From Alphaproteobacteria bacterium (GTDB lineage: Bacteria; Pseudomonadota; Alphaproteobacteria; Micavibrionales; Micavibrionaceae), in assembly GCA_023141075.1 (NCBI GenBank), contig JAGLKL010000104.1, positions 1-5,190 on the forward strand: 5,190 nucleotides of DNA. Direction: 5' to 3'. This document shows positions 4,799 to 5,190 of the stretch, piece by piece (within the stretch, counting starts at the first letter, position 1; each line of letters opens with the position of its first letter). The position numbers and the translations under genes were made by a program. Below the pieces are notes generated by a model. It saw only the letters and a list, made by a program, of their open reading frames with translations. It ran no database searches and was not told the DNA's origin.

Positions 4799-5190
4799 AT
4801 GCTCAAAACCCGTGTTATTCCCTGTCTTGATATCGATAATGGCCGTGTGGTCAAGGGCGTGAATTTTGTAGACATTATCGACGCAGGCGATCCAGTGGAA
4901 CAAGCGCGGATTTACAACGACCAAGGCGCTGACGAGCTCTGTTTTCTCGATATCACCGCCACCAATCAGGGACGCGATACGATTGTGCACGTGGTTGAAG
5001 CCGTAGCCGATGAAATCTTTATCCCCTTAACCGTTGGCGGCGGAATCAGCGAAATATCTCATATTCGCAACCTGCTTAATGCCGGCGCAGACAAAGTCTC
5101 AATCAACTCGGCTGCTGTACGTAATCCCGATTTCATCAAAGAAGCGTCCGATAAATGCGGCTCCCAGTGCATCGTCGTCGCCATTGATGC
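4799..5190 (+). CDS. hisF: Imidazole glycerol phosphate synthase, cyclase subunit (3' truncated by window)
   Basis: The first 130 residues of HisF, the barrel subunit that uses ammonia from HisH to turn PRFAR into imidazole glycerol phosphate and AICAR. The start MLKTRVIPCLDIDNGRVVKG (1–20) is typical and contains catalytic Asp11 and the conserved Lys19. FVDIIDAGDPVEQA (23–36), DELCFLDITA (45–54), the phosphate loop TVGGGI (78–83), and DKVSINSAAV (98–107) follow the family order. The last complete codon is Asp130, the second catalytic aspartate, so both catalytic acids are visible. The segment CIVVAID with GSQ before it resembles alphaproteobacterial HisF. The ATG at 4799 is preceded by GGAG. 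About half of the roughly 250-residue protein is beyond the right edge; hisE would be the expected next gene. Confidence 0.96.
   Translation, partial: MLKTRVIPCLDIDNGRVVKGVNFVDIIDAGDPVEQARIYNDQGADELCFLDITATNQGRDTIVHVVEAVADEIFIPLTVGGGISEISHIRNLLNAGADKVSINSAAVRNPDFIKEASDKCGSQCIVVAID

Noticed and set aside
4793..4990. 65-codon minus-strand open frame over the hisF start
   Set aside because: It is antisense to the clearly recognisable HisF N-terminus.

Overview
The window is a histidine-biosynthesis locus, most likely from an alphaproteobacterium of moderate GC. The order hisB–hisH–(acetyltransferase)–hisA–hisF on the + strand, and the HisF sequence ending GNQCIVVAID-like (here GSQCIVVAID), fit that group. 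A deeper placement (for example Holosporales-, Rickettsiales- or Micavibrio-like lineages) is only a guess from the sequence style. No rRNA, tRNA, CRISPR array or transposase is visible, and no gene-free stretch reaches 300 bases; the longest gap is about 185 bases.

Layout: 1–274 is the 3' end of hisB. 314–991 is a gene not normally part of a his operon; its protein looks like the ADP-ribosyltransferase (ART) fold domain found in phage/parasite 'polyvalent' proteins. 1016–2332 is a histidinol-dehydrogenase family gene on the opposite strand, convergent with the ART-like gene and divergent from hisH. 2414–3085 is hisH, 3157–3744 a GNAT acetyltransferase, 3885–4613 hisA, and 4799 to the window end the start of hisF.

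How they work together: HisB (dehydratase), HisH–HisF (glutamine amidotransferase/cyclase), HisA (ProFAR isomerase) and HisD (last two oxidations) are successive or linked steps of histidine synthesis. The antisense hisD-like gene and the ART-like gene break the usual hisB–hisH continuity, so hisH and everything downstream probably need their own promoter; an extended -10 is visible just upstream of hisH and a good sigma70-type promoter upstream of hisA.

Most notable: (1) a roughly 175-base imperfect palindromic element (4593–4767) between hisA and hisF whose left arm encodes the last six residues and the stop codon of hisA, resembling a MITE or palindromic repeat insertion; (2) the hisD-like protein has Glu and Asn where the E. 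coli zinc ligands Gln259 and Asp360 would be; (3) the ART-like gene inside a biosynthetic operon; (4) a GNAT enzyme with an atypical acetyl-CoA pyrophosphate loop embedded between hisH and hisA.
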